A stretch of 64,000 bases of DNA, taken from NCBI GenBank assembly GCA_017590115.1, contig JAGGNK010006892.1:15539736-15603735 (forward strand), given 5' to 3'. Below, in pieces: positions 36,496 through 49,990 of this stretch (the stretch's first letter is position 1; each line of letters opens with the position of its first letter). The notes below the pieces were generated by a model, which did not search any database, was not told where the DNA came from, and saw only the letters and a program-made list of their open reading frames with translations. Position numbers and translations under genes: made by a program. The DNA is from Montifringilla adamsi. Taxonomy: Eukaryota; Chordata; Aves; Passeriformes; Passeridae.

Positions 36496-37928
36496 GTTCA
36501 GCTTCATTAGGCATTTCACCATCAGTTTGTAAAGGACTGGGATCCTCATTAAATAAAGGATTTAAGTGCCTAAAGAGATTTGGCAAACTAGATTCAAATC
36601 TGCAATCCAAACTGTTGTGCTCTATTACCCATCTTGGTATTCACTAGACTCCGAAGGCACCAAAGGATTTTCCCTCACAGCTCTTTAATTGCTTAGAGCT
36701 GTTGTTCTGGGCACTACAGGAACTGACCTATTTCTGACAGGTGTGACTTTGCCTTCCAGCTCACAGCTACAGAACAATTTCTTTCCAACTGATGCAAGTG
36801 ACGCTGCTCTCCTGTAAACTTATGCTGACTCTACCGTGCAGAAGAAGGGCTGAGCAGTCAAACCAGGCTACCTCTGCAGCTGATGGGGCGAAGGAGGCAC
36901 TTTTGGAAGGATGCTTCTCTCATCTATTTTAGCTGTCTGCATTAGGATTAGTGAGGTGTTGCAGTTACACCAGTTATGATACAGGATGTCTAGGAAGACT
37001 GTTTCCATTTTAGATATCTGCACTGTGACATTCAGATGAATCCCCAAGTAGGTGTTCCCCATAATTTTATGTAGGATAGTGGGATATTGTAACAGATATC
37101 CCCATGGAAGCTGAGTGGACGCTGGAACACCGAAGTGGTGTGTGGCTGTGCAACACAGATACATCTGTTCACAGAATTACCTTGTGTCCTTGAGCACATA
37201 GGTCCAACCGTACTAATGCCCATCCCAGCAGTACCTCAGAGATTGTTGTGTTCTGCAGCACATGCAGCATAAACACACAGCATATTAATGTAGTGTATTA
37301 TACACTGTGTAAGTCCTTTACTAGGCCTGGCACAGCAGAAAATCAGAGAATGTATGCAGCACACAGAAAGGATGAATCACCTTTTAAAGTGCATTTAATA
37401 CTTTTGACAATAGTGTTTTCTCAGCTTCTTTCCTGTCATCACAGCTCAGGTCTGAGAGGGATGGGAGTGCAGGAGAGACTGGGCCACTTTTCCCTTTCCC
37501 AGAAATGATCCATGGGGGAAGCTGCTGGCAGGAGCCTCTCGACCTTCCTGTACTGCAAAGACAGCAAGAGCCCTGATCCAGAAAAGGTGTAAGTGAGATC
37601 CTGATTCTGCAACTTGGCACTTGCTGGAGCATGAGTCCTGGGCCCTGGCCAACAACAGCTGCAGCACATGGAATGAGCTTGGGTCCTAAATCCTGCATCC
37701 TTGTACTGGAACTAGGGATATTGAGAATAACATGGATAACATGGAGATTCAATGGACCATAAAAAATTACCCTCCAGCATTAGGAAAGACAGCACACTCA
37801 TTTAGCCACCCTATTATCAGTAAGCCAAGGAAATGTGGTATTAAGGACACAAATACACAGTGAATTTAACACCATTCAGCAATGATGGAACAGGAGAAAC
37901 CTGCTCTCTTCAAAGATTTGCTATGCCC

Positions 37929-37944
37929 TTTTTTTTTTTTTTTT
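37929..37944. repeat. T16 homopolymer followed by GCAG
   Basis: Sixteen T residues followed by GCAG mimic a strong 3' splice acceptor in sense orientation. The downstream frame is short and unremarkable, so it is treated as simple sequence. Confidence 0.8.
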
Positions 37945-39338
37945 GCAGCACTGAATAGGAAGAGTGTCCCAACAATTCATATCCCACAGCACAGCACAGC
38001 GCTGAGTTATAACATGTTTAGGTCTCACAGAAGGCAATCTTACAGGAAAGCTTGTTAGAAAAGTAATCTGTTATGGATAAGGTACTAAAATATAATCTTA
38101 GGGTCCTAGGCAGAACAGGATGATTTATTTTAGTACAGTTGTTAATTATGTTTAATGCCATAATAGATAGGGAATGATGAGTGCCTGGAAAAACAAAGCC
38201 ATTGCATAATTACAAATTTTCCAGTGAAGGTTTTTTGAAGGGGACACAGGCATCTTTATCAGATCATGACTGGTGACTTAGGGGGACTTAGAGCTAGATC
38301 CAAAGACAGTGTAGGTGGACAAACCTCCCAGGAAATCAGTGGAGGACTTCTTGTTCATCACAAATTACCTATTCCAGTGAAACCATACTCAATTTTGTTC
38401 TGTGCAGCTGCTTTATCAGTTTGTTCTGCTTCTTTGGAAAGAGGTGCCATAACCTGGCTGTGAAGTGAGTGAGAAAGTAGGTGTTAAGTTCAGTATGTAA
38501 GGGAACTCTTGGAGACTTGTCTTTCCTTGACCAGGTGTGAAGGTCTGCAGGTCTACTTCTCTAGTCTCTTTTTCCTGGACAAATTGCAGTTCATAGCACA
38601 CAAGAAACAATTCAGCTACAAGTTTCAGCACGTTTTAAATATTGCTAAGTGATTTTTTTAATTTCCCATAATATTTTCACACTGTAAAAGGATTTTCCTT
38701 TTCATTGTAACATGTTATTGCACACAGCATGCTCATAATTACCTTATATTTCCATGCTCTATAGATTTCTCTTGATTGTTAATATTAAAAGGCTTATTAA
38801 GATCCTCTCTATCAGCTTATGGTCTCCACATATACTTAGAGGGTTGGCAAACTTGGCATAGGATAAATGTCACTTTTAAAATATGTTACAGACAGAGTAC
38901 AGTGGAGGTTAAAAAAATAGAGATTAGAGTGTTGAGTAAATGTCATGACTGCCAGAATCAATTGAAAATGAGCATTCTTGCTGGCTTTAGCTGGAATGAA
39001 AAGAGACTTCTCCTCCCCCAGGCCCAGTCCCGGAGGAGTACAGTCAGGATGGTACTAATGAGGAGAAAACGCACAAGGTAGGGGTGATGTTTCCTTCAGA
39101 AACACTATATGCATTGGTGCCCTGAGCCCCCTAGGGACCTAAAATCTGTTATTGTTCCTCCTGGGAGGTCCGTTTACACTTAACACACATCTGGCTTAAT
39201 TAGGTTGACAGCTGCTGCAGGTACTATTGGACAAGGTCCAGGCATCAGAGTGCATTAGCATTTGTTTAATGGTTTAACCTTTCATAATCTGATCTCCACT
39301 GCGTAAATGAACCAGAGAGATATCTTTTATTACTTGTT

Positions 39339-39385
39339 AATGTGTGTTGTGTGTGTGTTGCACATACTCACACTCACACAAACAT
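39339..39385. repeat. GT then CA-rich simple sequence
   Basis: A short GTGTGTTGTGTGTGTG run is followed by ACTCACACTCACACAA. The two halves are partly complementary and could pair. It is a minor microsatellite. Confidence 0.7.
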
Positions 39386-41499
39386 GCAAGCAATCCACAT
39401 CAAATGTGTCCCACCACGCACTGAAAACCCAAATCTTTTCCAACAGAAAAGTTTTGATTAAATAAATGCAGCTCCAAATAAAGCAAAAATCAACTGGATT
39501 AACAGGAAAGACAGCAGCAGTCATGCTGTATATAAAGACAGAAGAAAATACAGTTACTTCCATGTACAGATATTGGCCACCACATATTCACAACCAGATT
39601 TGGCATACCTATGGTTTTCATGTTTTAATTAAAAAGGAAAAACAGGACAGAGAAAAAGGGACTAAAGTTTTTGCTGCACACAGAAATGAAGCCAACATAG
39701 AAGATGTCATAGCACAGACTCATGTTTGACAATAAAGCTCACACTCTTGATATTTTTAAATAGATCCAGTGAACAAAATAGGCCTGATTCTGCCCCCATT
39801 AGCAGCAGAGCAATTCCTTCAAAGTCACTGGAAATAATCTGGTTTTACACTTGGGTACCTGAGGGAAGAATATAGCTCAAATGATTAAGCATGTGCTTTG
39901 TTTTCTCAAGAGAACCCTTTCCACATATCCATTGAAAGGATTTTTTTTTCACTTTTAAATATTCTTTTATGTCTAGTTGGCTTCTTTCCATAGCAAATCC
40001 CTGTAAAAATAGCCTTTGGCAAGGCAGCCAACTTCAGCACAAGCCCAAACCTTATTGTATCATTGAAAGCAAAACCAAATCCAAAGGCACCTTTCCAAAT
40101 CCAATCAGCTTTCTTTATACACTGACGTGCTCATTTACCTGACAAATTATTGTTCACCTTTCTATTGACTCCCAGACTGCAGTACACCACATGTTTGGAG
40201 ACTTTGGATATCAATACAAAGAAAATCTTTGTATCGTGAAGAATCCCATTTAAATATTAATCAACCTGGCCCTTCAGTAAGTTCTCTTTCAGTGTGTGCT
40301 CTTGCCACGGCCTGAGCACGTGTCAAATCTTCTCTGTGGTTTGGTGCAGACAGAGGAGAGCAGCCTTCTGCACTTGCTGTGTAACAAGATCTGTCTTTGG
40401 TTGAGCCACTGCAGATTTGTGCTGCATTGCACTGAACAGAGCTCAAAGCTCCCCTCCAAAACCTGTCCCAGGGCTGGACCCTTGTTTTAAGAGATGTGTT
40501 TCAATTGTTTTGCCCTTCTGGGACCTTTTGTCCTCTGTGGGACTCTCTCAGCAGTGTGTAATGTGTCTTGGTGAAGCAGCTCAGGGTACCAGCATCACTC
40601 AACAGTGAGTGCATGTGGGAACATGGTTAGAAACAGTCCATATATTGAACATTTTTGACTATTTAAGGGCAAGAACGTAGAGACCACACTTGCCAATCTC
40701 ATGCATAATAGCTTTTCAAACTTGAATTCCCTTTTAAAAGGGCATCTTCTCCTCTGTTTAAGTGAGTAAACTTCTACATGAGCAGTGTAAACAAAACTTT
40801 AATGAGAATACTATGGTTATTGACTGGACCAGGGTTTCAGGCCCATTAGGCAGCCGCTGTCCAGGCATTTTTGGTGCTTATAGTACTTGTTATTTCATGT
40901 GTAAACTCTCTTAAGCCATCTCTAAATCATGCAATAGACTTTGGTATACAGACTCTTGTACTAGCAGAGTAATGGCTGTGCTGGAAAATGCATCCTGAGG
41001 CACACAGACCCATGAGGACTAAATGTGAGATGTATCATGATGTACCTTTGCTCGATTCCAGCAAGTATCACATATTTACATTACAGGGGAGGGAAAATGG
41101 CCAACATAGCATGGGGCAAAAATGGGAGAGGTCCGAGGAACATACTGGGGGCTTGAATCTTTTAGGAAAAGCTAAAAGATGAAAAAAAACGCAGTGGCCT
41201 TTTTTTCCTGATCACAAAAGTCTTGAAAAAGCATATTCTGGGAGAAAATAGACACAGGGTTTGTCCTGGTCACACTCACAGGAAGTCATATGCTGGAAGT
41301 GATACAGTGCTGCCATGTAATGTAGTTTATTTAAAGCTTTCAGTAATCTTTTTATCTCTGTTAAACAATGCCCATTTCCAGATTAAATATAATTTTAGGA
41401 CTGATCATGGTCTCCTGCTGAACCTGTCTGCTAGTATGCTAGCTTAAAATTAACTTTACACAGATAGAAGTTAAAAGGTATTTCTGAATGTTAACAAAA

Positions 41500-41545
41500 A
41501 AGGGGGGATGAAAAAGAAAAAAAAAATAAAAAGGAAAACAGAGCT
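41500..41545. repeat. Short A/G low-complexity tract
   Basis: An A6G6 run and A-rich segments (GGGGGGATG, then AAAAAGAAAAAAAAAATAA) form a purine tract of about 45 bp. It is simple sequence. Confidence 0.7.
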
Positions 41546-43397
41546 GGATGGCACAATTTGATAACATTTGACCTCCACAGCTTTGTGTTCAGGAAAAGTT
41601 CTGCAGGAAATTGATTTGGGATATTTGAAATCCTTAAAATCAGCTACATGCTTAAATACTTTGCTGAATTTTTACCTCACCCCAGAGAAAACACAGCTCT
41701 CTGTAATCTCATTGGTATCAGATTTCTATTCACAGCTTCCCTGAAAAATGAATGCACAGAATTAAAATCAATCCCTACTCAAAATGTGGCCAAAAATGTT
41801 TTAAATTCTGAATTAAGGTTGCTTCAAAGAAGATAAAATCCAACTAGACTATCAGGCAGCCAAAGTTTCATCTCACAGTATATCTCTGTGTCGGATTGTT
41901 TATCTCGTTTTTTGAAAAGGGGAAACCAATCATTGCCTAATGTTTGAAAGTGGAGAAATGGAGGTTGAGCTGGAAGTAGTGTGACTAAGAGCCTTGGATG
42001 GTAGATGAAGGCAGGAGAAAGAAAGAGTCATCCTGAAACCAAGTCTAGTGTTTTAAGCACAGTTTCTTTCACCAGAAATCCTATAAGAGGTCATTAAGTT
42101 CATCTGGTTATACATTTCACCAAGGAAAGGCAGCAAGGAAAGATAAATATTCTACATCTTTGCCATCACATCAACATCTTGATTTTGTGTGCAAAATCTT
42201 TTCTTTCTTCTGATGAAGGTCAGTCATTCTGTAGAGCACACAGTGTCTGGGAACACTGTGAGAAACTGAATCAATTCAACAGCTGTGCTCTGTTCATATA
42301 TCTGTGGGAAAACAGAAATCCATGAATGGTACTCTTCCACTTTATAGTAACAATTGCAAAGCTGTTCCAAGTGTCCATCCAAAGTAAATCTCAACTGTGA
42401 CCATAAAAGCAAGTGTATGGCTTAGTTGAAGAATTGAAGCTTGCTTCTATCCTTAAAGTCATGGATTTTGCCTATGGGCTGGCAGCTTGAAGAGAGAGTC
42501 TAAATTCCGGTAGAAAGCTCTAAGAAGTAAGAAAAAAATGAGAAATGGACAAAAGACTGGATGTGTGCTGCAATGAGAAGGAAGAATTGAAAATTATCTC
42601 AGAGTATAAAGACTTGCAAAACAAAAAAGGATTATGGCATTTTGAGAAGTACCTTCTGGAGAGGAAGGATGTATTTAAGGGACACAGTGTTACAGTTCTT
42701 GTAAACACTTTTCCAATAGGACATTTTTCTCTGTTAATGTTCCTAGTTGGCTGCCTCAGTGACCAAGAGTGAGAGTCCTGGACAGTTGGTGTAAACTGGA
42801 TTAGAGACACTCCTCATTTTTGAAATGGAAACGAGATGAAAAGTTTGAACATGGACTGGCTCTCTCCACAAATATTTAAAATACTACACTCAATATCTCT
42901 AAGGGAAAGTTAATAATGAAGATGATACTCTGTGCTGAAGAAAAATGACATTAAGTGTTTTCTGTTATTAAAACTGTTTTGCATAATAGTGGGCTTATAA
43001 TGGAAACACAGTTCCAGTATTAGCAGGACTTGTGGTGTCATCCAATATAGTAATTTTTGCACGGAAACAACAGATGACCACAAGTTGTGGTTGGGCTACA
43101 ACAGTTTGACACCTGCCTGAGCACTATGAGGTTAGTTGCCAAAACTTACCCATCTAAGCAGCATGACTCTGGGAGCAAACACAGCATTAGATGTTTCTGC
43201 TACATGGTGACTCTTTCAGAGGGAGGACAGAGGAGATTCAGGGGAAAATGTGGGGAAAGTTGCTGCCAAGAGGAAGGGTTGGTACAAACCATGCAACCAG
43301 TGTGCTGTGTCAGTGAGCAGACACAGGGCAGACCTCCTTGGTGGCATCTGTTGACAATGTCTGTGTGAAGAAAAATTTCAAGGGTAAAAAAAAGAAC

Positions 43398-43430
43398 GCC
43401 AACACCACCACCACCGCCCCCCACCCCCCT
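43398..43430. repeat. CCA-triplet and C-run simple sequence
   Basis: An ACC/CCA triplet run leads into two C6 runs separated by one A (43417-43422 and 43424-43429). The minus strand is correspondingly G-rich. It lacks four clearly separated tracts of three or more Gs, so it is only a marginal quadruplex candidate. Confidence 0.75.
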
Positions 43431-44316
43431 GCCTATGGCATTCAAATAAAAGAAAAACAAATGAGTGCTTTTTCCTGAGAACTAGTTTCAGGCTTTGCAC
43501 TAAAATATTCCACTACTGAAGGCAATAGCTTTCACTTTACCAAGATCAACCACTAAGCTTTAGACAAGTGATAAATTAGATCTGTTCATACTCCTCTTCA
43601 CTCCACGACAGGGACAAGAGACCTTGGATGGATCTTCCCTCAACCCATGCTGCTGCTTCTAAACTATAACTAAGGGAAGGAGTCCTCAAAAGGCTGCCTT
43701 TCCCCATCAAATGTATAGCTCTGAGTGGGCAAGGCAAGGGCAAACAGATAAAATTTAAAGATGACAGGAAGTTGAAATTCCTGCTCCCATTGCCCATTTT
43801 TACCTTCTGTGAAAAGGCTTCATGGAGAAAGTTTCTTACCACATGAAGGTGACCATGTCTTAATTGGTCTCCCTAATTCAGCCTCCTGTAAGGCTAGTAG
43901 GCTTGCTGAGGCAGTCCTGCCAATCCCCAGCAGCTGGCACAGAAAAGAAAAGAGGGATTGTGGAGGGATCTGATTCTTTGCACTTGAGCTGTCACTACAC
44001 ATGTTAGAATTAAGAAAACAAACTGGAGGGAGCCATTTTTTGGGTGTTCCCAAGATATGATGACTTATGCATGCTTTCTCTGTCTAAAGTGGGTAATGTC
44101 TACTTCTATCCCTTTGGACCTCTGGCTGTTACTTGGGTTCAAATTTCTCTTTACTGGGATTAGTGTTTCCAAGCAAAAATTGCCATCAACAGTCAGAAAA
44201 AAGATAGGAGACATTCTTCTGTCCATCATGAAATATGGTCACAGTCAAATACGAGTTTAAGAGCATGATTTCCTCCAAAGATGAAGCTTAGGAAAATGAG
44301 TACATTGGACATGAAT

Positions 44317-44402
44317 AAAAAAAGAAAGAAAGAAAATACCCAAACAGAAAACTCTAACAAAAACAAACCCCCAAACCTAACAACAAAAACAAAAACAAAA
44401 TC
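44317..44402. repeat. A-rich low-complexity tract
   Basis: GAAA units are followed by AAC/CAAAAA-type units up to ACAAAAACAAAAAC near the end. No SINE body precedes it. Confidence 0.75.
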
Positions 44403-45290
44403 CACTGCAAATATCTTGAAAGTTTAGCTGATCTTGGATTATTATTTTGTTTTCATCTTTTTTTCCTGCTTTGGACAAGAGCACAGCATGTGGTGCTGTG
44501 GAATGAAGTCTTCTGATCCCTTCATAGCTGGAAAGCTACAGCTTCCCTACATTGAGTCATGCCCTGAGCCTAAACCTGTGTAGCTTGTTCAGCAAAGAGG
44601 GAACCACAGACACAGTGGCAGCTACAGAACATTTGACTCACTCAGGCCCGCTTTGATATAGTCCACAGTGAAAAAACCAACACAACATTCTTATTTTACC
44701 CTTTCCTCCCTAATCATAAAATGCCTGTATATATTCATTACTGTCTTCCTGGGTTCTTGGAAAGAAATTTTTAAGAGGGATACAGGAAGTTTTATCATTC
44801 TCCAAGATTCCCAGTGAAGTATAATTTGAATATAAACATCTGTGTTGTTAGGGCTAGTCTTTTCCTACAGGTAGCAGTTCTCAGTTGAATTTACAAAGCC
44901 AACAATTACATGAGACAAACACTATGCAACTCTCATTTAGGTAAAATTATTTAAAGCCACATGGTCCCATGCCATTGCCTATTATTAGAAAGGAAGTGCA
45001 TAATTTCAAGTGTTTTGAATTTGGGCAACCATTTTTTTAGGACCAGTAGATCTCATCAGTTCCTCAAAGAGGAACCAACCAAATACAGAAGATGGAACAA
45101 AAGATACAAAGTCCTGCTCTTTCCCAGAAGGTGTTTTCCTTCCTCTTTTGTTTTGGCAGCATTACATTTTCTCACCTACCACGGAGGATAAAATCTGCAG
45201 CTACTTAACACATTAGACTCAGTGACACTAAAAATAATGCATTTAAATGTGATATTTGTGACTATGTGCCCAGCATGAAAAAGACATTAT

Positions 45291-45410
45291 TTCCTTAGAT
45301 TCAATTTAGGCCTAAGGGATTCAGAGTGCAATTATGGTGTTGACTGGATTAGTAAAATTGCTTAAATATGCAGTGATATTTCATCAGCTATTCCAGAGGC
45401 TTCTAGGTTA
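45291..45410 (+). repeat. 120-bp duplicated element, copy 1
   Basis: This segment aligns without gaps to 46586-46705 with about 105 of 120 matching bases by hand count (about 87%). The best-conserved core shared by the copies is GCAATTATGGTGTTGACTGG, with TATTTCATCAGCTATTCC further on. Similarity stops sharply after 45410. I do not recognise the unit as CR1, MIR or another named repeat. It may be a local duplication or two copies of an unrecognised old repeat. Confidence 0.9.
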
Positions 45411-46585
45411 TAGACCTAGTGAAATTGACTGTGGAAGTATGTGAAAAGATGGTTCAGTTATATCCCATCATAAAACAAAGCAAAAGTATTATATATTAAA
45501 AGCTCAAAATAGTCTGTGGCAGTCATAAAATCAGTTTAAGGAAACCAATTCAGACATGAAGTGGTGTACCAAATGGGAGATGCACATTAGATAAGACATA
45601 CAAAAATGCATTTTGGTTGTGGTGTGGAAAGATCGAAGCACACCTGTCATACAACAGTTACCTTTTGTAGCTGAGTACACATACAAACAGGAACTAAAGG
45701 TGTGTATATATTTCTGTTGATGCGCAGTGCTCTGTGGGCAAAAAAAGAAGGCTCAAAATGTAAAGTAAGTATTTATATTAATATTTATAAAATATAAAAT
45801 TAATACTTCACTGAGAAATCTGCTAAAGTCATGACAATATTTCTGAAACGGTATTGCTTTCTGGTACGGTGCTTAATGTATAAAATATATAGTATGCAGT
45901 GTGCCAACAGCTATCTTCCTGTAAAATCATGTGTTTACAAAATGCAGATAAAAACCCCTGTACTTCAAATAAAACTGGAGTAGGACAGATTAAATGGCTC
46001 AAGAATAGTCCATATATTCTACTTATAAAAGCAAAAGCAATTGAAAAATAAAAATAATGCCTTTTGAGATTTTTCTCACAGGTTTTATTATGAAAGTATT
46101 TTCTTGTTTAAACAAAGAACAAGTTGTCTGAAACATGATAGGTTTGGAAAAGAAAAGAATCTAGGTATTTCAGTGAGGAAGGGTTTCTCTAGGTTAAATT
46201 AGTCATAACTCGTTCTTGGAAAAACATACAAAGAAGGATAAGTCAAATTCTTCTGTAATATGCATGTAGACAAGAACTGCATTTGAAGATTAATTATCTC
46301 ATTATTTTGCTAATATGCTGTAATTAAGTGAGCTATAGCACTGAAATTACTAAACGTGGGATTACTATTCCAGATTTGAATTAGCTTGTGTCTCAGAAAT
46401 GTTCTACACTACACCTCAGCTTTAGGATATAAGCATAATTAAATTACCACTTTATTTGATGCAGCTGCTTCATAAATTTGCACTTCAAAATAGTTCCATC
46501 ATTCACCATGTCATTTCCTGTGTTTTTTAATTATTGGCTGGTAAAAAAATTAAACCCAAGTAGTTTAACAATAGCACAGTAGCTT

Positions 46586-46705
46586 TTCCTTGCATTCAAA
46601 TTAAGCCTAAGGGATTCTGAGTGCAATTATGGTGTTGACTGGATTAGTTCAATTGGTTAAAAATGCAAGGATATTTCATCAGCTATTCCTGAGGCTTGTG
46701 GATTA
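46586..46705 (+). repeat. 120-bp duplicated element, copy 2
   Basis: Second copy of the element at 45291-45410, in the same orientation about 1.3 kb downstream. The lack of indels in 120 bp, despite roughly 13% substitution, is unusual for decaying neutral repeats and would fit constraint or a moderately old duplication. No ORF runs through both copies in a common frame. Confidence 0.9.
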
Positions 46706-46762
46706 TGCCCAAGAAAATGAAGATTTAATTTCACATAAGTTATTTCTGTTATTTCTTAAAAG

Positions 46763-46776
46763 AAAAAAAAAAAAAA
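46763..46776. repeat. A14 homopolymer
   Basis: Fourteen A residues about 57 bp beyond copy 2 of the duplicated element. There is no equivalent A run at the same distance after copy 1, so it is probably not part of the unit. Confidence 0.8.
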
Positions 46777-48643
46777 TAGACCAGGAAAAAACTTTGTAGT
46801 TACACAAGACTGAGAAGACAGAAGAGGCTGAATGAATTACCAGTGGGATTTTTACCATTACCTTCCAAAAAGTCAGGCTTTCAACCTAATCTACACTTCT
46901 AATGTAAGAAACACATGACATCAGCTTCTGGGGGTGTTCATACTTCACAGATGATCAACACAGAATTTGGGCATCTTTTTTTTCCATTCCAGTTTCCAGT
47001 ATTTGCCATTAATTGTGAACCATAGAACTCCCTGTTAAAGCTGGATACCAAGCCTACTTGAACTTTTGCCTTTTGGAGAGGTTGCATCTTAAAGGGCCAT
47101 AATATCGTGGCAGTTTGCCACAGATCCCTGTTCCTGTAGTACAGTCAGGTACGGGCAGCTGTGCTTGTCTGGTATTTTAATACCTGACTGCTTCAAGTCA
47201 GATGTCATTCCAGAGCTATTACCATTACTCAGAAATAGCTGGAATGATAGCTGTAGGCAGTCTACCATTTTCAGGAGAGATATTGGTTTCTTAGTAGTCC
47301 TGAAATGTGCAAAGCCACACTGTAGGATTTCTTCTAGACATGATTTCAATTAGAGGACCTGGTTATCAGTCCCTATTGGCATTCTTTATAATAATTTGCT
47401 CTATGCAAATATGCAGTATCATTAAAATGACATTATTATTCATGAATACATTTGGAATATCTCATTCATCATACATCCCTTAGAAAAACTAAAATAACAA
47501 ACACAAGCAAGATCATTAATCTTTCTGGGATGTCACAAATTGGAAGCATCCTGACTAACCACTGTACTTTGCTTATGAAAACATTTATTTTCATTCTTAT
47601 ATTTTGTGGATTTTGAACCTTTTGAATGCAGTGGACAGAATGTGGCCTCAAACTACTAAAATAAATTGTGGATCTTCTTTGCCATTCTCCTGAGGCAACA
47701 AACATCCTATAAATATTGCAGGTGGGGAAGCCATCTTCCCACAGGAAAACAATTCAGGATGTTTCTGCTGAGGGATTTCTCCCTTATAAACTCTATAACA
47801 TCTTGGTATCATCCAAAGGTCACTCGAATGGAGCAGAATGCATATATTTGTAACAAGTGGGACACTAATACTAAGACACATTTCACAGCTATCTAATGCA
47901 AGGATAACCTTACCAAACTATGGGAAAACATTCCTGTATATAAAGGGGGGAAAAAAATCATACTTTGAATTTGGTGAGAGCTTAATTAAAAACTATGGGC
48001 AATACAGGCAATAAGAATGGATCCTTTCAGAGAAATCTGCCTTCTAAAGAAATTTTATTAGAGAAAATAATCATCAAGCTTAAATCTTCAGTGGCTATCT
48101 ATCATCATAGTTCCATCTGTTTGAGGGCCATTATTCCAATATACATCAGTTGTGACTCTGACCTTTCAGTGCCTGGATACCAGCATGATAAAGAAAGATA
48201 ATGAAGTATTCGAACAGATATGTACCCATCTCAAACATAATATACAGTATCAGATGCTAAGATGCTTAGATAAAGGAGGGTCTGCATGTATTCTTATCGC
48301 TGGGAAACCAGAAATAAACGTGGAAGCAAGACTAACTTCTAGTCTTTTAAAGATGCCACCACGTAAAAACCACCTTACAAAAACTACATTATAAAAGCCT
48401 TTGTATTTTTTGAATGATTTAAATTAATTCCCTTATTGTAACTATGGAAATCCTCTTTCACAAAAAGTAAAAGTAAGTAGCAGGCATCAGCACACTTTCC
48501 TCGGGGGGATTTCAGAGAGCAAATCTCCACCTTAACATTGATTTTTTTTATTTAGCTGAGCTAGGATCAGTCCTGAACAATACCACATTTTTTGAGCAGT
48601 CCAGTTGTATATATGTACATTGAAATCATAGATTAGGGCAGTC

Positions 48644-48677
48644 TCTTTTAGAGACTAAACTCTTTTAGAAACTAAAA
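48644..48677. repeat. 17-bp tandem duplication
   Basis: TCTTTTAGAGACTAAAC (48644-48660) is followed by TCTTTTAGAAACTAAAA (48661-48677), 15 of 17 bases identical. The first unit overlaps a small hairpin, GTCTC-TTTTA-GAGAC (48641-48655). Confidence 0.8.
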
Positions 48678-49990
48678 CTCATAAAAACCTGAAATATTGG
48701 TTTTACTTTATCATCACTTTTTTCCTTTCCTCCCAAGAGAGGAAATTAATTCTATTAAAAAGTGTTTCCATCTACAGTAACTCATGGTTGCATACTCATG
48801 TCCATGAGCTATATGACCTTATAATATGTTATAATCAGGTTCTAGAGATCATAACTGATGCAGGTTAATTAATTTCTGTTCCTCTGTAATAGATGTTGCT
48901 CTGTTAATTCTGTGTATTCAATAAAAAAAGTGATGAAAGACATCACAAAATAGGCTGGAAAAGTGAAAAAATGCAATGGCAATAGTTATAAAGGGTACAC
49001 TGTAATATGGTGAATGCAATCAATACACTTAATGTTATCCATAAAAAACTCATCCTGCTCTCACCAGGGAAGCAGGCTGCACTGTGTGCTTGATCTATGG
49101 GGTCCTTGTGCACTTTAATGTGACCAAGCTAAATGATTTCCCCTGCATCTCTTTACAATATGCCCAAACAATGTCATTTCTGGGTGGACAGCCTGTATTA
49201 AGGCAAAGAAATACAGGAGGAATGCTGAAAAATCTTAGGCTCATATAAGCACGTTCCACTATATTCAGCATGTAAAGCTTTTTCTTTTTGCCTCTCATAT
49301 TCAAAATAACATGGAAAGACATCCAGATCCTAATTTATTCTTCTTCTTAATTATGCTCTACATGAGCAATGCGGTAGTTAGTGGTTAGTGGTGAAATAGT
49401 ATTTATTTCTAAAAAGCTCATTTGGAACTGAAACAAATTTCTTGGTTAATGTCTTTGCCATCCCCAAAACAAGGCAACTGGGAGGGAGAATATACAATGG
49501 ATATATTACAGTATTATGCTTTTCTGTTGTTTAAGTATTTTTGATACTTATGTATCAGCTTTCTGAGATGATGAATGGGCAAATTCATTTGTCTTCCATG
49601 TCTCAAAGGACACAACAGCATGCTGAATCAGCCCATTAAGCCTCAGTGGTGCACATGTTGCCTTTCATCCTTTTCTACCTCTGATGAACCATGTGCCGAT
49701 GGCAGTCAAAACGTGTAAGCGTGTGCAAGAAGAGTGAAAACTTGTTAGATGCTGAAATCACAAAAGAAAAAACCTTCAGAAAGACAGACTCAGCAACATG
49801 CAGTTGCTGCTGACGTCCCTGTCCAGACCACACAGCACACAGCCATGGCCACATCCTGCAGTTCACTGGGTCCCCGCCCATGTCTGAGGAGGAATCAAAA
49901 GATATAAAAGACCTTTTACCTTCTCCCAAGCAAATTCAGACCCATCAGGCCTGTAATTGGGCCCAGTGTACGGACTTGTGCTCCTGCCAA

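Larger units (their letters stand above)
33222..45290. other. Unique non-coding sequence, no gene recognised
   Basis: No exon, RNA gene or dispersed repeat could be recognised here. Frames are short; the largest (minus, 34024-34530) exists only because a purine-rich tract translates to a stop-poor Phe/Ser/Leu-rich frame on the opposite strand, and it crosses an assembly gap. Simple sequence includes a 14-bp tandem pair at 36468-36495, T16 at 37929-37944, a GT/CA-rich patch near 39339-39385, a purine tract near 41500-41545, a C-rich patch near 43398-43430 and an A-rich stretch at 44317-44402. Confidence 0.6.

Noticed and set aside
37929..37948. Apparent strong splice acceptor (T16 then GCAG)
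   Set aside because: Explained by a T homopolymer followed by a chance GCAG; the downstream sequence shows no meaningful open frame.
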